Of a stretch of DNA of 48,494 bases, positions 23,684 to 33,672 are shown piece by piece. The stretch comes from CAMCYM01 sp964405405 (GTDB lineage Bacteria; Bacteroidota; Bacteroidia; Flavobacteriales_D; Sanyastnellaceae). The notes beneath the pieces were generated by a model. That model was not told where the DNA came from. It did not search any database and saw only the letters and a list, made by a program, of their open reading frames with translations. The first letter of the stretch is position 1. Each line of letters opens with the position of its first letter. Location of the stretch: the NCBI GenBank assembly GCA_964405405.1, contig CAYONT010000011.1, forward strand, positions 1 to 48,494, in the 5' to 3' direction. Position numbers and translations under genes: made by a program.

Positions 23684-24010
23684 ATGGAACCCATGATCAA
23701 GGTCACGGTCATCGACCGCGATGGAACCCCGCACGAGCTAGAGGCCCCCACGGACATGGGGCTCAACATGATGGAGCTGTGCAAGAGTGCTGAACTTCCC
23801 GTGGAAGGGACCTGTGGCGGCATGGCCATGTGCGCCAGCTGCCACCTTTATGTCGAAAGTGATACCGATCTTCCTGAGCGTGGAGATGCGGAAGAGGACA
23901 TGCTGGACCAAGCCTTTTTTGTGGAACGCAACAGCCGGTTGGGTTGTCAGTTGCACTTGACCCAAGACTTAAACGGCTTGGTGGTGCGGTTGGCGCCGGT
24001 GGCCCAGTGA
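23684..24010 (+). CDS. 2Fe-2S ferredoxin, adrenodoxin type
   Basis: A 108-residue electron carrier (start at 23693 is also possible). The cluster ligands are Cys44, Cys50, Cys53 and Cys88 in the pattern C-x5-C-x2-C...C, with EGTCGGMAMCASCHLYV. This is the adrenodoxin/Isc class used in Fe-S assembly and in redox reactions. The reductase gene immediately upstream could supply its electrons. Confidence 0.92.
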   Translation: MEPMIKVTVIDRDGTPHELEAPTDMGLNMMELCKSAELPVEGTCGGMAMCASCHLYVESDTDLPERGDAEEDMLDQAFFVERNSRLGCQLHLTQDLNGLVVRLAPVAQ

Positions 24011-24111
24011 TTCGGTCGGGGTTCACAAAAGATTGATGATTTGGCCTTTTGGAGGTCACAGGTGCTTTTCAACTTTGGCCGCATCGGGTTGATTTCCCCC
24101 GATGAAGTTAG

Positions 24112-24909
24112 ATGCAAAGAAGGGCTGTAGAATGGGTGGTGGTCTCTGACTTTCACCTGGGTACCTATGGATGCCATGCCGAAGAACTGGGCGATTACTT
24201 GGAGTCCATCGAACCCAAGGGGTTGATTCTGAATGGCGACATCATTGACATTTGGCAATTCCGGAAGCGTTATTTCCCGGCTGCACACTGGCGGGTGTTG
24301 GGCCGAATCTTGGATATGATGCAATCTGGAACGACCGTCTACTATCTCACGGGCAACCACGATGAGTTGCTCCGCAAGCTATCAGACCTTCAGTTGTCCA
24401 ACTTGCATTTGCGAGACAAGCTGGTATTGGAATTGGATGGGAAGCAGGCTTGGTTTTTTCATGGAGATGTTTTCGATGTCACCATGCAGCATGCGAAGTG
24501 GCTGGCCCGGCTGGGAGGTTGGGGTTACGATTTATTGATTTGGATCAACCGAACGGCGAACCTGTTTTTGCTTCGGATGGGGCGAGATCGGATTTCCATT
24601 TCGAAGCGGGTCAAGGATGGGGTGAAACAAGCGGTGAAGTTCATGGCGGACTTTGAGCGAATTGCCTCGGATTTGGCCATTGAAAACGGGTATGATTATG
24701 TGGTTTGCGGACACATTCATCAGCCGAAAATGGAACGGATCTCGAACGCTTCGGGGTCGGTGGTCTATCTCAACTCTGGAGATTGGGTGGAGAGTTTGAC
24801 GGCGCTGGAGTACGATGCGGGGGGCTGGCGGCTTTACCACCACGGCACAGAGGCCGTTGCCGGCAATCCCATTTTCCGACCTGTGGTGGAGAGGATGGAG
24901 GTGGCTTAA
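24112..24909 (+). CDS. UDP-2,3-diacylglucosamine diphosphatase-like metallophosphoesterase
   Basis: A 265-residue calcineurin-like phosphoesterase. The metal-binding blocks are in order: VVVSDFHLGTYG (DxH), LNGDIIDIW, YLTGNHDELL, FFHGDVFD and VVCGHIHQPKME. This set matches the lipid A enzymes LpxH/YbbF and their Bacteroidota relatives that hydrolyse UDP-2,3-diacylglucosamine. A Kdo transferase gene is in the same window. Two hydrophobic helices (GYDLLIWINRTANLFLLRM) would form the acyl-binding insertion. A substrate other than lipid A precursor cannot be excluded. Confidence 0.85.
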   Translation: MQRRAVEWVVVSDFHLGTYGCHAEELGDYLESIEPKGLILNGDIIDIWQFRKRYFPAAHWRVLGRILDMMQSGTTVYYLTGNHDELLRKLSDLQLSNLHLRDKLVLELDGKQAWFFHGDVFDVTMQHAKWLARLGGWGYDLLIWINRTANLFLLRMGRDRISISKRVKDGVKQAVKFMADFERIASDLAIENGYDYVVCGHIHQPKMERISNASGSVVYLNSGDWVESLTALEYDAGGWRLYHHGTEAVAGNPIFRPVVERMEVA

Positions 24910-24918
24910 AATCGGGCC

Positions 24919-25736
24919 ATGCAAAAACGGATCTTGGGTTGGGTGTTGCAGGCCATTCAACGTGTTCTTCATTGGAGAGGGGCAGTGGCAGTGCGAGCGA
25001 CGAGGACTGCGACATTGAAGCGTTGGGTGCAAGCGCTTCGTCCCATGGATGCGGGCATGCCATTGATTCGGTTGGGTGGAGGTGGCGACGGTGGTTCTTT
25101 GGTTCCCGATGATTTGCAAGGAGTTTCCGCTTGTTTTTCTCCAGGAGTGAGCGGGACCAGCAGCTTCGAGCGGGCCTGTTATGACCGTGGGATGCGGTTG
25201 TATTTGGCCGACCATTCTGTCGACCAGGTAGGGCCCGAATTGGAAGGGGCCGATTTTGATTTTAGGAAGAAGTTCATTGGTCCACAACCGCTTCCGCATT
25301 TCATGACCTTGGGAGCATGGGTGGAAGCTTCGGGTGTATCTGATGGAGATTGGTTGCTGCAAATGGACATCGAGGGAGGAGAATATGAAGTGTTGGTGGA
25401 AGCCTCGCCGGATTTACTCAATCGTTTCCGGGTCATTTGTGTGGAGTTCCACTTTTTGACGGGGTCTGGAACGAGGCCTTTTTCCGTTTTGTAGAATTGG
25501 CCTTTTCCACGTTGTTGCAGGACCATGTATGTGTTCACATCCACCCCAACAATGTTTGTGGTACCAAATCCCAAGGAGGCTTGGAGGTCCCGGATGTGAT
25601 GGAGTTTACATTTCTTCGGCGCGATTGGGTGACGGCCGGTCTCGAGCCCTGTGCCCGGTTCCCGCATCCATTGGATGCGCGCAATGTTCCCAACCAACCG
25701 GACATGCGTCTTCCGGATTGTTGGTGGAAAGCTTAG
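24919..25736 (+). pseudogene. FkbM-type methyltransferase with one frameshift
   Basis: Two overlapping frames form one gene. The first (24919-25494) carries LIRLGGGGDGGSLVPDDLQG, FSPGVSGTSSFERAC and LLQMDIEGGEYEVLVEASPDLL, then stops shortly after ICVEFHFL. The second frame, open until 25736, continues with WNEAFFRFVELAFSTLL, HIHPNNVCGTK, VMEFTFLRRDW and ends FPHPLDARNVPNQPD. One extra base in the T5 run at 25453-25457 would restore a ~272-residue protein. These blocks match 'FkbM family' methyltransferases associated with polysaccharide loci. The shift may be a draft-assembly error or a recent inactivation. It is convergent with the minus-strand polysaccharide genes. Confidence 0.78.
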
Positions 25737-25747
25737 AAATGATCTGT

Positions 25748-26536
25748 TCAGATGAGGACTTCGAGAGCCTCGGGGGTTGTGCGGGCGTAAACGGAGGGAT
25801 GGAGGTACCAATCATCCCATTGGGATTGGGGTTCCATGACCCTTATGTAGCCTTTGCTCCGAAGCAACTGATGCAGGCCATGCCGCACAGGGGTGTAGTT
25901 GTGCTCAACACAGATAAGCCCGAAGCTATATTGCTCAAAGTCAAATGCTTCGAGGATGTCCAGTTCGCTGCCTTCCGTATCGATGCTGAGGAACTCAATA
26001 AAATCGGGGGCTTCGTGCTTCTTCAACAAATCCAATAGGCTGATGGTCTCCACGGGTTGCCGGTTTTGTGCTTTGCGCGCATGATGGTCTCCGTTCTCGA
26101 ACTGGGAGAGGGTGGAAAGCACGCCGTTCGTGGCACTGGTAAACTCCATGGTTTTTCCAGATTCTTGCCAGACACATTGCTTTGACCGGATGGACTCGGG
26201 CCTGTTCTGTTCCAATGCGTCCCACCATTGGGGGTCGGGCTCTGCAAGAATTCCGTGCCAACCCAGGGATTCTAGAGTTCGGGTGTTGCTGTGCAGAAGG
26301 CCATCGCAGGCCCCAAACTCAACGAAGTAGCCCTTTTTGCCGAACAAACTCAGTGCGAGGTAGTCTTGTCCCAATTGGGAGTAGAAGCTCGGGGAGGGCT
26401 GGCCCGCGATTTCATCGTGCGCTTGTCTCTGTCGTTTGGTTTTCTCCCAACCGAGGTAGGTAACATCAGACAAGGGCAGAAGCGCCCAGCCCTGGCTCTG
26501 GAGCCATCGACGGATTTGTTTTTTGAGTAACTTCAT
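25748..26536 (-). CDS. FkbM-family methyltransferase
   Basis: A 262-residue SAM-dependent O-methyltransferase. The start at 26536 (MKLLKKQIRRWL) overlaps the stop of the upstream gene by four bases. The SAM-binding motif is GYFVEFGACDGLLHSNTRTLE (~67-85), followed by LAEPDPQWWDAL, VETISLLDLLKKHEAPDFIEFLSIDTEGSELDIL and ICVEHNY. It would methylate a sugar of a surface polysaccharide. It is the last gene of the polysaccharide operon, meeting the convergent frameshifted methyltransferase. Confidence 0.85.
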   Translation of the reverse strand: MKLLKKQIRRWLQSQGWALLPLSDVTYLGWEKTKRQRQAHDEIAGQPSPSFYSQLGQDYLALSLFGKKGYFVEFGACDGLLHSNTRTLESLGWHGILAEPDPQWWDALEQNRPESIRSKQCVWQESGKTMEFTSATNGVLSTLSQFENGDHHARKAQNRQPVETISLLDLLKKHEAPDFIEFLSIDTEGSELDILEAFDFEQYSFGLICVEHNYTPVRHGLHQLLRSKGYIRVMEPQSQWDDWYLHPSVYARTTPEALEVLI

Positions 26537-27525
26537 GGTTGTTGTTTTCGTCCGATGCCGGCCTGCCTCCAAGCGTCCACCACTCTGGAGAAACTGCTGA
26601 ACTGCGTGGGCACAAAGTGCTGGCATTGGGTCAGGGTCCAAAGGTCGAATAGTGCGGATTCCAAGGCTTGGATGCCCTGGGTGGTAGCAGACAAATGGAG
26701 GGGTTTTTCACCGGGCTCGAGGGGAGTCCACGGCGAAAAGTATACGGGTTGTGCGAAACCCGCGGTTCGAAACGCTTGCTGGACTTTCCAGGAATCCGTG
26801 GCCACAAAAATGCCCGTGCTGTTGCCATGCTGACCTTCTCGAAGCAGTTTTTCGATGAGGAGTTCCCACCAAGGGTCTTGGGATTTGTCTGTTTGTCGAA
26901 TGTGGATGCCAAGGGTAGAACGTGGATGAAAGGCATCCTGGGCCCACTGGGCTTCGATGCGGTTCAGCATCTCTTGTCTGGGTAGAATGCGCGCAATTCG
27001 ATGGGGATCAGTTTTTGGAAGAACCATGTCTACATACAGCCAATTCGTTCGTCCCTCCGCAGAAGGGATGGGAAGTTGGTGCCCGATGGGGCAATGGAAT
27101 TGAAAATCGGGATGCAAACGCCAATGGCATCGGTGTCCTTGGCCCAATTGGGTCAACCAACGTACGCTTTTCCAAGTTCGAAACACGGGGCGGTTGAGCC
27201 CTGGGATGAACAACCAGGGACCACAAAGGCGCAAGGGCAGAAGTTCTTTTTGCTTAAAGACGTCCTTGTTTTCTGGCACCCAGGTTCTATTCTTTTCGTT
27301 TTCCAACCCTTCCCAATCGGGTTGCGAGACAAAAGCAGGGTGATCGACCGAGAAGTACCTCTGAAAAACGTCAGATCCATCCGGACTGAACATCTGATCT
27401 CGCATGTCAACGAGGAACTGAACGCCGTGCTCCTCAGCCCGTTGCATGGCTTGTGCGATGTGGTGAATTCGGTCACCGATTCCAAAGACGAATTTCAACC
27501 ACAGCAAATCCTTGTCTGGCGGCAT
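26533..27525 (-). CDS. Fucosyltransferase-like glycosyltransferase
   Basis: A 330-residue protein. The clearest feature is GIHIRQTDK (~207-215), the nucleotide-sugar motif of alpha-1,6-fucosyltransferases (NodZ/FUT8 type H-x-R-x-TDK), followed by FVATDSWKVQQAF and SALFDLWTLTQCQHFVPTQFSSFSRV, which resembles the acceptor and Ser/Thr motif of this family. The N-terminus begins LLWLKFVFGIGDRIHHIA. No signal or membrane segment was seen. It overlaps the methyltransferase gene start and follows the CpsB-like gene by 9 bp. Sugar and acceptor are not predicted with confidence. Confidence 0.7.
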   Translation of the reverse strand: MPPDKDLLWLKFVFGIGDRIHHIAQAMQRAEEHGVQFLVDMRDQMFSPDGSDVFQRYFSVDHPAFVSQPDWEGLENEKNRTWVPENKDVFKQKELLPLRLCGPWLFIPGLNRPVFRTWKSVRWLTQLGQGHRCHWRLHPDFQFHCPIGHQLPIPSAEGRTNWLYVDMVLPKTDPHRIARILPRQEMLNRIEAQWAQDAFHPRSTLGIHIRQTDKSQDPWWELLIEKLLREGQHGNSTGIFVATDSWKVQQAFRTAGFAQPVYFSPWTPLEPGEKPLHLSATTQGIQALESALFDLWTLTQCQHFVPTQFSSFSRVVDAWRQAGIGRKQQP

Positions 27526-27534
27526 GACGGTGAG

Positions 27535-28356
27535 CTAGGATGGAGACGCAACGAACCGCAGGGCGGTGCCCCGATCGAGGGCACGGTGCACCACCGGGGA
27601 GCGCTGGATGGCTGCGAGCGATTCGATGTGGCGCATGGCATGGGCATCCGAGCAGATGGTCCCGCAAAGACCGCGGTCGAGCAGGTGGGCGGCCACGCGG
27701 TAGGCCTCCGGGCCATAGGCACCCGCGAGGGAGGCGGCATTGACGGTCAGCACGACGCCCCGGTCGGCGAGGGCTTCGATGGCGGCGAGGTCGCGGTAGT
27801 AGTAGGGGTAGCGCTCGACGTGGGCGAGGACGGGGGTGAGCCCTTGCATTTGGGCTTCGAAGAACACTTCTCGGGCTTGGATGGGGGCTTCGACAAAGCC
27901 AAACTCGACCAAAACGCACCGGAGGGGCTCGCCTTGGGGGGAGGTGGCCGGGAAGGTGAGGACGTCTCCCGCGGTGAGGAGCCGGGCGAAGTGCTCGTCG
28001 AGGAGGTACTCTGCGGCGAGATGGAGTCGGAAGGACGGGTCCCAGGCGGCGGCGGCGGCTTCGAGGGCGGCGAAGGGGGCAGCGAGGGATGCTGGGGTGT
28101 TGGGGTAGAGATCAGCGTAGACGTGGGGGGTCAGGATGGCTCCGCGGTAACCGAGATCGCGCAGACCGTTCAGCATCGCGAGGCTGGCAACCAGGTCCGC
28201 CGCCCCGTCGTCTACGCCCGGAACGATGTGGGAGTGGAGGTCCCAGCCGAGGTCGGAACCGATGGACCGGGGTTCGGCGCTGAAGTCTGGACCCCGCCTG
28301 TTTCGGTCGTTCCGGCCCCCACCTGCCCGGCTCCAAAGTTCCTTGAGCCAACCCAT
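27535..28356 (-). CDS. CpsB/CapC-type tyrosine phosphatase (PHP domain)
   Basis: A 273-residue metal-dependent phosphatase of capsule systems, dephosphorylating a polysaccharide co-polymerase tyrosine kinase. PHP metal-binding motifs: DLHSHIVPGVDDGA (~40-53), ILTPHVYADLYP, AAEYLLDE, VLAHVERYPYYY and ICSDAHAM. The start at 28356 (MGWLKELWSRAG) begins 1 bp after the rfbB stop. The N-terminal ~37 residues are basic and variable. The cognate kinase is not in the window, though it may lie nearby. Confidence 0.88.
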   Translation of the reverse strand: MGWLKELWSRAGGGRNDRNRRGPDFSAEPRSIGSDLGWDLHSHIVPGVDDGAADLVASLAMLNGLRDLGYRGAILTPHVYADLYPNTPASLAAPFAALEAAAAAWDPSFRLHLAAEYLLDEHFARLLTAGDVLTFPATSPQGEPLRCVLVEFGFVEAPIQAREVFFEAQMQGLTPVLAHVERYPYYYRDLAAIEALADRGVVLTVNAASLAGAYGPEAYRVAAHLLDRGLCGTICSDAHAMRHIESLAAIQRSPVVHRALDRGTALRFVASPS

Positions 28357-28357
28357 C

Positions 28358-29416
28358 TCAGCGCCGGTGGTATTGCTCCTCGTAGTACCGGGCGTAAGCA
28401 CCCGAGGTGACCGCATCGAGCCATTCCCCGTTCGCGAGGTACCAGTCCACCGTCGCCGCGAGCCCCGTCTCGAAATCGATGGAGGGCTTCCAGTCGAGTT
28501 CGGATGCGATGCGGGACGCGTCGATGGCGTAACGCAAGTCATGACCGGCCCGGTCCTTCACGTACGTGATCAGGGACTCTGAAGTGCCAGCCGGACGCCC
28601 CAAACGCTCGTCCACGAGCCGGATGAGCGTGCGCACCAAGTCGATGTTGCGCCATTCGTTGAGCCCACCGATGTTGTAGGTTTGGCCCACCGCACCGCGG
28701 AGGAGCACCCGTTCGATGGCGGAAGCATGGTCCTCCACCCAGAGCCAGTCCCGTACGTTGTTGCCAGCGCCATACACCGGCAACGGCCGTCCGTCCCGGA
28801 TGTTGCGAACCATCAGGGGAATGAGCTTTTCAGGGAACTGGTGGCTTCCGTAGTTGTTCGAACAGTTGGAGACCACCACCGGCAAGCCGTACGTGTGGTG
28901 CCAAGCCCGGACCAAGTGGTCGCTCGAGGCTTTCGAGGCGCTGTAGGGACTGCGTGGATCGTACGGCGTTTCCTCTGTGAAGTATCCCGAATCCCCCAGC
29001 GATCCGTAAACCTCATCGGTGGAGACATGGTAAAACAGTCCCTGCCCGGGCGTCGTCCAGTGCCGCCGGGCGGCGTCGAGCAGGGTGGCCGTGCCCAGGA
29101 TGTTCGTTTCCAAAAACGCCATGGGCGAGGCGATGCTCCGGTCCACATGGCTTTCCGCAGCGAGATGCACCACCCCATCGAAAGCATGTTCTGAGAACAG
29201 GCGGTCGAGCAGCGCGGCGTCGCGGATGTCCCCGCGGACGAAGATGTGCTCCGGCCGGTCCTCAACGTCACGAAGGTTCGCCAAATTCCCAGCGTAGGTG
29301 AGCAAGTCCAAATTCACCAACCGCACCCCCGGCATGGTGCGCAACAGGCGACGAACCAAGTGCGATCCGATGAATCCGGCGCCCCCGGTGATCAGCAGCG
29401 ATTGAAACGTTCGCAT
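28358..29416 (-). CDS. rfbB: dTDP-glucose 4,6-dehydratase
   Basis: A 352-residue short-chain dehydrogenase/reductase that makes dTDP-4-keto-6-deoxyglucose. The NAD-binding motif is LLITGGAGFIGSHLVRRLL; STDEVYGSLGD holds the catalytic Asp/Glu pair, SPYSASKASSDHLV gives the Tyr-x3-Lys, and NCSNNYGSHQFPEKLIPLM and NVRDWLWVEDHA are family-specific. All key residues are present. The downstream RmlA/C/D enzymes are absent from this window, so the final deoxysugar is unknown. It is 3 bp from the neighbouring dehydrogenase gene. Confidence 0.94.
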   Translation of the reverse strand: MRTFQSLLITGGAGFIGSHLVRRLLRTMPGVRLVNLDLLTYAGNLANLRDVEDRPEHIFVRGDIRDAALLDRLFSEHAFDGVVHLAAESHVDRSIASPMAFLETNILGTATLLDAARRHWTTPGQGLFYHVSTDEVYGSLGDSGYFTEETPYDPRSPYSASKASSDHLVRAWHHTYGLPVVVSNCSNNYGSHQFPEKLIPLMVRNIRDGRPLPVYGAGNNVRDWLWVEDHASAIERVLLRGAVGQTYNIGGLNEWRNIDLVRTLIRLVDERLGRPAGTSESLITYVKDRAGHDLRYAIDASRIASELDWKPSIDFETGLAATVDWYLANGEWLDAVTSGAYARYYEEQYHRR

Positions 29417-29419
29417 GGC

Positions 29420-30724
29420 TCAGAGACTCCAGTAAGTGAGGTGGTGGATTTGGCCTCGGAACAGGCCCTTCAGGTCCACGAGCACCCCGCGGTCATCGCG
29501 CATCAGCTCTTGGAAGTCGGATTCCGTTAACGTCCTGTAAGGGGCATGGTTCACCGCCACGATCACCGCGTCGTAGCTGCCAAGCGTGGGCGCCGACAGC
29601 AATGTGAGGCCATACTCGTGTTGCACCTCGGCCGGATCCGCCATGGCATCCACCACATCGACCTGCAGGTGGTAGGATTGCAGCTCGGTGATGACATCGA
29701 CCACCTTCGTGTTTCGGATGTCTGCCACGTCCTCTTTGAAGGTCAACCCCATCACCAACACCCTGGACTCCAGTGGGTTCTTGCCGTGTTCGAGCATCCG
29801 CTTGACCGTTTGCTTCCCCACGTAGAACCCCATGGAGTCGTTCACATAGCGACCCGAATTGATGACCCGCGCATGGTACCCCAGTTTGCTGGATTTCCAA
29901 GTCAGGTAGTAGGGGTCGATGCCGATGCAATGTCCACCGACCAGACCCGGCGAGAACTTCAGGAAGTTCCACTTCGTTCCCGCGGCTTCCAGCACCTCGA
30001 AGGTGTTGATGCCCACCCGGTTGAAGATGATGCTCAGCTCGTTGATGAGGGCGATGTTGACGTCGCGCTGGGTGTTTTCGATGATCTTACAAGCCTCCGC
30101 GACCTGGATGCTCGACGCACGGAACGTGCCCGCCTTCACCACCAATTCGTAGGTGCGGGCGATGACATCGAGGCTCTCGGCATCGCAGCCACTGACCACC
30201 TTCACAATGGTCTCCACGGTGTGCACCTTGTCCCCCGGGTTGATGCGCTCGGGCGAATACCCCACCTTGAAGTCCGCTCCCATCTTCAAGCCGCTCTCTG
30301 CTTCGAGAACCGGCACGCAGTCCTCCTCCGTGCAGCCGGGATACACCGTGCTCTCATAAACCACATAGTCGCCGGGCTTCAAGATGCGCCCCACCGTGGT
30401 CGAAGCGGAGATGAGCGGCCCCAGGTCCGGTTGGTTCGAAGGATTGATCGGCGTCGGCACCGCCACAATGTGGAACGCCGCCTCGGCCAGGACCGCCGGG
30501 TCCGAGGTGAACGTGATGTTGCAGCCCTCAAACGCTTCGGGTTCCAGTTCATTCGACGGGTCGATGCCCTGCTGCATCAACGCAATGCGCGACGCGTTGA
30601 TGTCAAAACCGATGACCCGGATGTGCTTCGCGAAGGCCAAAGCAATCGGCAATCCCACATATCCCAGTCCCACCAAGGACAGCGCAGCTTCGCCATCCAC
30701 CAACCGTTGGTACAAATCTTTCAT
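29420..30724 (-). CDS. UDP-HexNAc 6-dehydrogenase (WbpO/TviB type)
   Basis: A 434-residue nucleotide-sugar dehydrogenase. The NAD-binding motif is SLVGLGYVGLPIALAFA. The catalytic Cys lies in LVGGHCIGIDPYYLTWK, and NELSIIFNRVGINTFEVLEAAGTKWNF with VYESTVYPGCTEEDCVPVLE is typical of the WbpO/TviB branch that oxidises UDP-GlcNAc or UDP-GalNAc to the uronic acid. It is distinct from the Ugd-type enzyme at 32333-33655. The start overlaps the acetyltransferase stop by four bases. Which sugar isomer is used cannot be told. Confidence 0.9.
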   Translation of the reverse strand: MKDLYQRLVDGEAALSLVGLGYVGLPIALAFAKHIRVIGFDINASRIALMQQGIDPSNELEPEAFEGCNITFTSDPAVLAEAAFHIVAVPTPINPSNQPDLGPLISASTTVGRILKPGDYVVYESTVYPGCTEEDCVPVLEAESGLKMGADFKVGYSPERINPGDKVHTVETIVKVVSGCDAESLDVIARTYELVVKAGTFRASSIQVAEACKIIENTQRDVNIALINELSIIFNRVGINTFEVLEAAGTKWNFLKFSPGLVGGHCIGIDPYYLTWKSSKLGYHARVINSGRYVNDSMGFYVGKQTVKRMLEHGKNPLESRVLVMGLTFKEDVADIRNTKVVDVITELQSYHLQVDVVDAMADPAEVQHEYGLTLLSAPTLGSYDAVIVAVNHAPYRTLTESDFQELMRDDRGVLVDLKGLFRGQIHHLTYWSL

Positions 30725-31343
30725 GCTACTTCGTTTTCCGGGACCCGCTCGACGCGATCGCCCTCAGGCTCCCGATACAGACAATAAATCGCTCCGGTTT
30801 CCGGACAGGTCGCTTGACCGCGTGCATCGAAATGCAGCCGGTGGCCCGCTTCGGACATCCAGCCCATCTGCCGGGCAGGGTTCCCCACCACAAGCGCGTA
30901 TGCAGGAACCGTTTTGGTCACGACCGTGCCCGCCCCGATGAAGGCATAGGCCCCGATGTCGTGTCCGCACACAATCGTCGCATTCGCTCCGATGGTCGCA
31001 CCCTTTCCCACCCGGGTCTGCAGATACTGGCCCCGGCGGTTGAATGCGCTTCGGGGGTTGATGACATTCGTGAACACACAACTCGGCCCCAAAAACACGT
31101 CGTCCTCACATTCGACCCCCTCGTAGATGCTGACATTGTTCTGGACCTTCACGTTGCGCCCCAACCGGACCCCCGGCGACACGACGACATTCTGACCCAG
31201 GTTGCAGCCCGGCCCCAACACCGCCCCCGGCATCACGTGGCTGAAATGCCAAATCTTCGACCCTGCCCCAATGGTACACCCCGCGTCGATGCAGGCCGTG
31301 GGGTGGGCGAACCAATCCCGGTCGCCGGTTTCGCTCGCTGGAT

Positions 31344-31347
<4 letters not shown>
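30721..31347 (-). CDS. WbpD/WlbB-like sugar N-acetyltransferase
   Basis: A 208-residue left-handed beta-helix acetyltransferase. Hexapeptide repeats run from ~10 to ~145 (GCTIGAGSKIWHFSHVMPGAVLGPGCNLGQNV, broken here in two parts: GAGSKIWHFSHVM and LGPGCNLGQNV). NPRSAFNRRGQYLQTRVGKGA and VCGHDIGAYAFIGAGTVVTK are those of the enzymes that acetylate the 3-amino group of UDP-GlcNAc3NA. A short C-terminal part has CPETG. Overlapping ends with the WbpO-like and UXS genes place it in the same operon; a WbpE-like aminotransferase is also present. Confidence 0.85.
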
Positions 31348-32330
<983 letters not shown>

Positions 32331-32332
32331 CC

Positions 32333-33655
32333 TCAGGCGTGTTGGGGATGGAGGGTGGTCCGGCCGATGCTTTTGTAGTAGAAGCCGGTTTCCCGCATGC
32401 GGTCGAGGTCGTATAGGTTGCGGCCGTCAAAAATGACGGGCTGGGCCATGCGTTGTTTCATGGCTTCGAAATCGGGGTTCCGGAATACCTGCCACTCCGT
32501 GCAAATGAGCAGTGCGTCAGCGCCATCGAGGGCCTCGAGGTGGCTGGATGCAAACGTGATGCGGTCCCCGTAACGGGCTTTGACATTGGGCATGGCTTCG
32601 GGGTCGTAAGCCACCACCGAGGCCCCTGCGCCGAGGAGCTTGTCGATCATGTAGAGCGCGGGTGCCTCCCGGATGTCGTCCGTTTCGGGTTTGAAAGCGA
32701 GGCCCCAGAGAGCGATTTTGCGGCCGGCGGTTTGGCCTGCAAAAAAATCCCGCAGGGGTTCAAAGAGCACGGTTTTCTGGGTCTCGTTGATGTGCATCAC
32801 ACTTTCCAAGATGTGGAAGTCGAATCCCGACTCGCGGCCGCTGCGGTGCAGGGCTTGCACGTCCTTCGGGAAACAGCTGCCGCCGTACCCGATGCCCGGG
32901 AACAGGAAGCGAGAACCGATGCGGGTGTCGGTGCCGATGCCACGTCGCACCAAGTCCACGTCCGCGCCCACGCGCTCGCAGAAGTTGGCGATTTCGTTCA
33001 TGAACGTGATCTTGGTGGCTAGGAAGGCATTCGCTGCGTACTTCGTCAGTTCTGCGCTCCGCTCGTCCATGAACAGGATGGGATTGCCCTGCCGGACAAA
33101 GGGGCGGTACAGGTTTTCCATGACCTTCCGCGCCCGCTCGCTGGAGCAGCCCACCACGACGCGGTCGGGCTTCATGAAGTCGTCCACGGCGAAGCCTTCG
33201 CGCAGGAATTCCGGGTTCGAAACGATGTCGAAGTCCACCCGTGCATGGCGCGCCACGGCCTCGCGCACCTTCTCGGCGGTGCCCACGGGCACGGTGCTCT
33301 TGTCGACGATGACTTTGTAGTCCTCCATCAATTTTCCCAATTCGTCCGCCACGCCCAAGACATACCGGAGGTCGGCGGATCCATCCTCCCCTGGCGGGGT
33401 AGGCAGGGCCAGGAAGATGATTTGGGCGGATTTCACCGCTGAGGCCAAATCCGTGGTAAACGTCAACCGCCCAGCGGCGATGTTGCGTTCGAAAAGGACG
33501 TCGAGGTGGGGTTCGTATATCGGGATGTTCCCAGCCTGCATGGCGGCCACCTTGGCGGCATCAATGTCAACACAAATGACCTCGTTTCCCGTCTCAGCAA
33601 AGCAAGTTCCAGAAACCAAGCCCACATATCCCGTCCCTACGACTGCAATTTTCAT
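32333..33655 (-). CDS. ugd: UDP-glucose 6-dehydrogenase
   Basis: A 440-residue enzyme that oxidises UDP-glucose to UDP-glucuronate. N-terminal NAD motif AVVGTGYVGLVSGTCFAE, catalytic Cys in GIGYGGSCFPKDVQAL, KYAANAFLATKITFMNEIA, and C-terminal LWGLAFKPETDDIREAPA are all typical of the Ugd/RkpK branch. Placed just before the UXS gene, it probably feeds UDP-xylose production. It lies 17 bp downstream of the aminotransferase gene. Confidence 0.95.
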   Translation of the reverse strand: MKIAVVGTGYVGLVSGTCFAETGNEVICVDIDAAKVAAMQAGNIPIYEPHLDVLFERNIAAGRLTFTTDLASAVKSAQIIFLALPTPPGEDGSADLRYVLGVADELGKLMEDYKVIVDKSTVPVGTAEKVREAVARHARVDFDIVSNPEFLREGFAVDDFMKPDRVVVGCSSERARKVMENLYRPFVRQGNPILFMDERSAELTKYAANAFLATKITFMNEIANFCERVGADVDLVRRGIGTDTRIGSRFLFPGIGYGGSCFPKDVQALHRSGRESGFDFHILESVMHINETQKTVLFEPLRDFFAGQTAGRKIALWGLAFKPETDDIREAPALYMIDKLLGAGASVVAYDPEAMPNVKARYGDRITFASSHLEALDGADALLICTEWQVFRNPDFEAMKQRMAQPVIFDGRNLYDLDRMRETGFYYKSIGRTTLHPQHA

Positions 33656-33672
33656 TTGAAAAAAATAAAATT

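Noticed and set aside
25440..25500. Programmed frameshift in the FkbM-type gene
   Set aside because: A slippery heptamer with a stimulatory structure is not apparent; an indel in a T5 or G4 run is simpler.
27001..28410. 469-residue plus-strand frame in the polysaccharide locus
   Set aside because: It spans the antisense of two real genes with recognised motifs, is rich in Gly/Glu/Asp typical for antisense GC-rich DNA, and shows no domain.
29546..30787. 413-residue plus-strand frame
   Set aside because: It is antisense to the nucleotide-sugar dehydrogenase, which has an intact NAD-binding motif and catalytic Cys.
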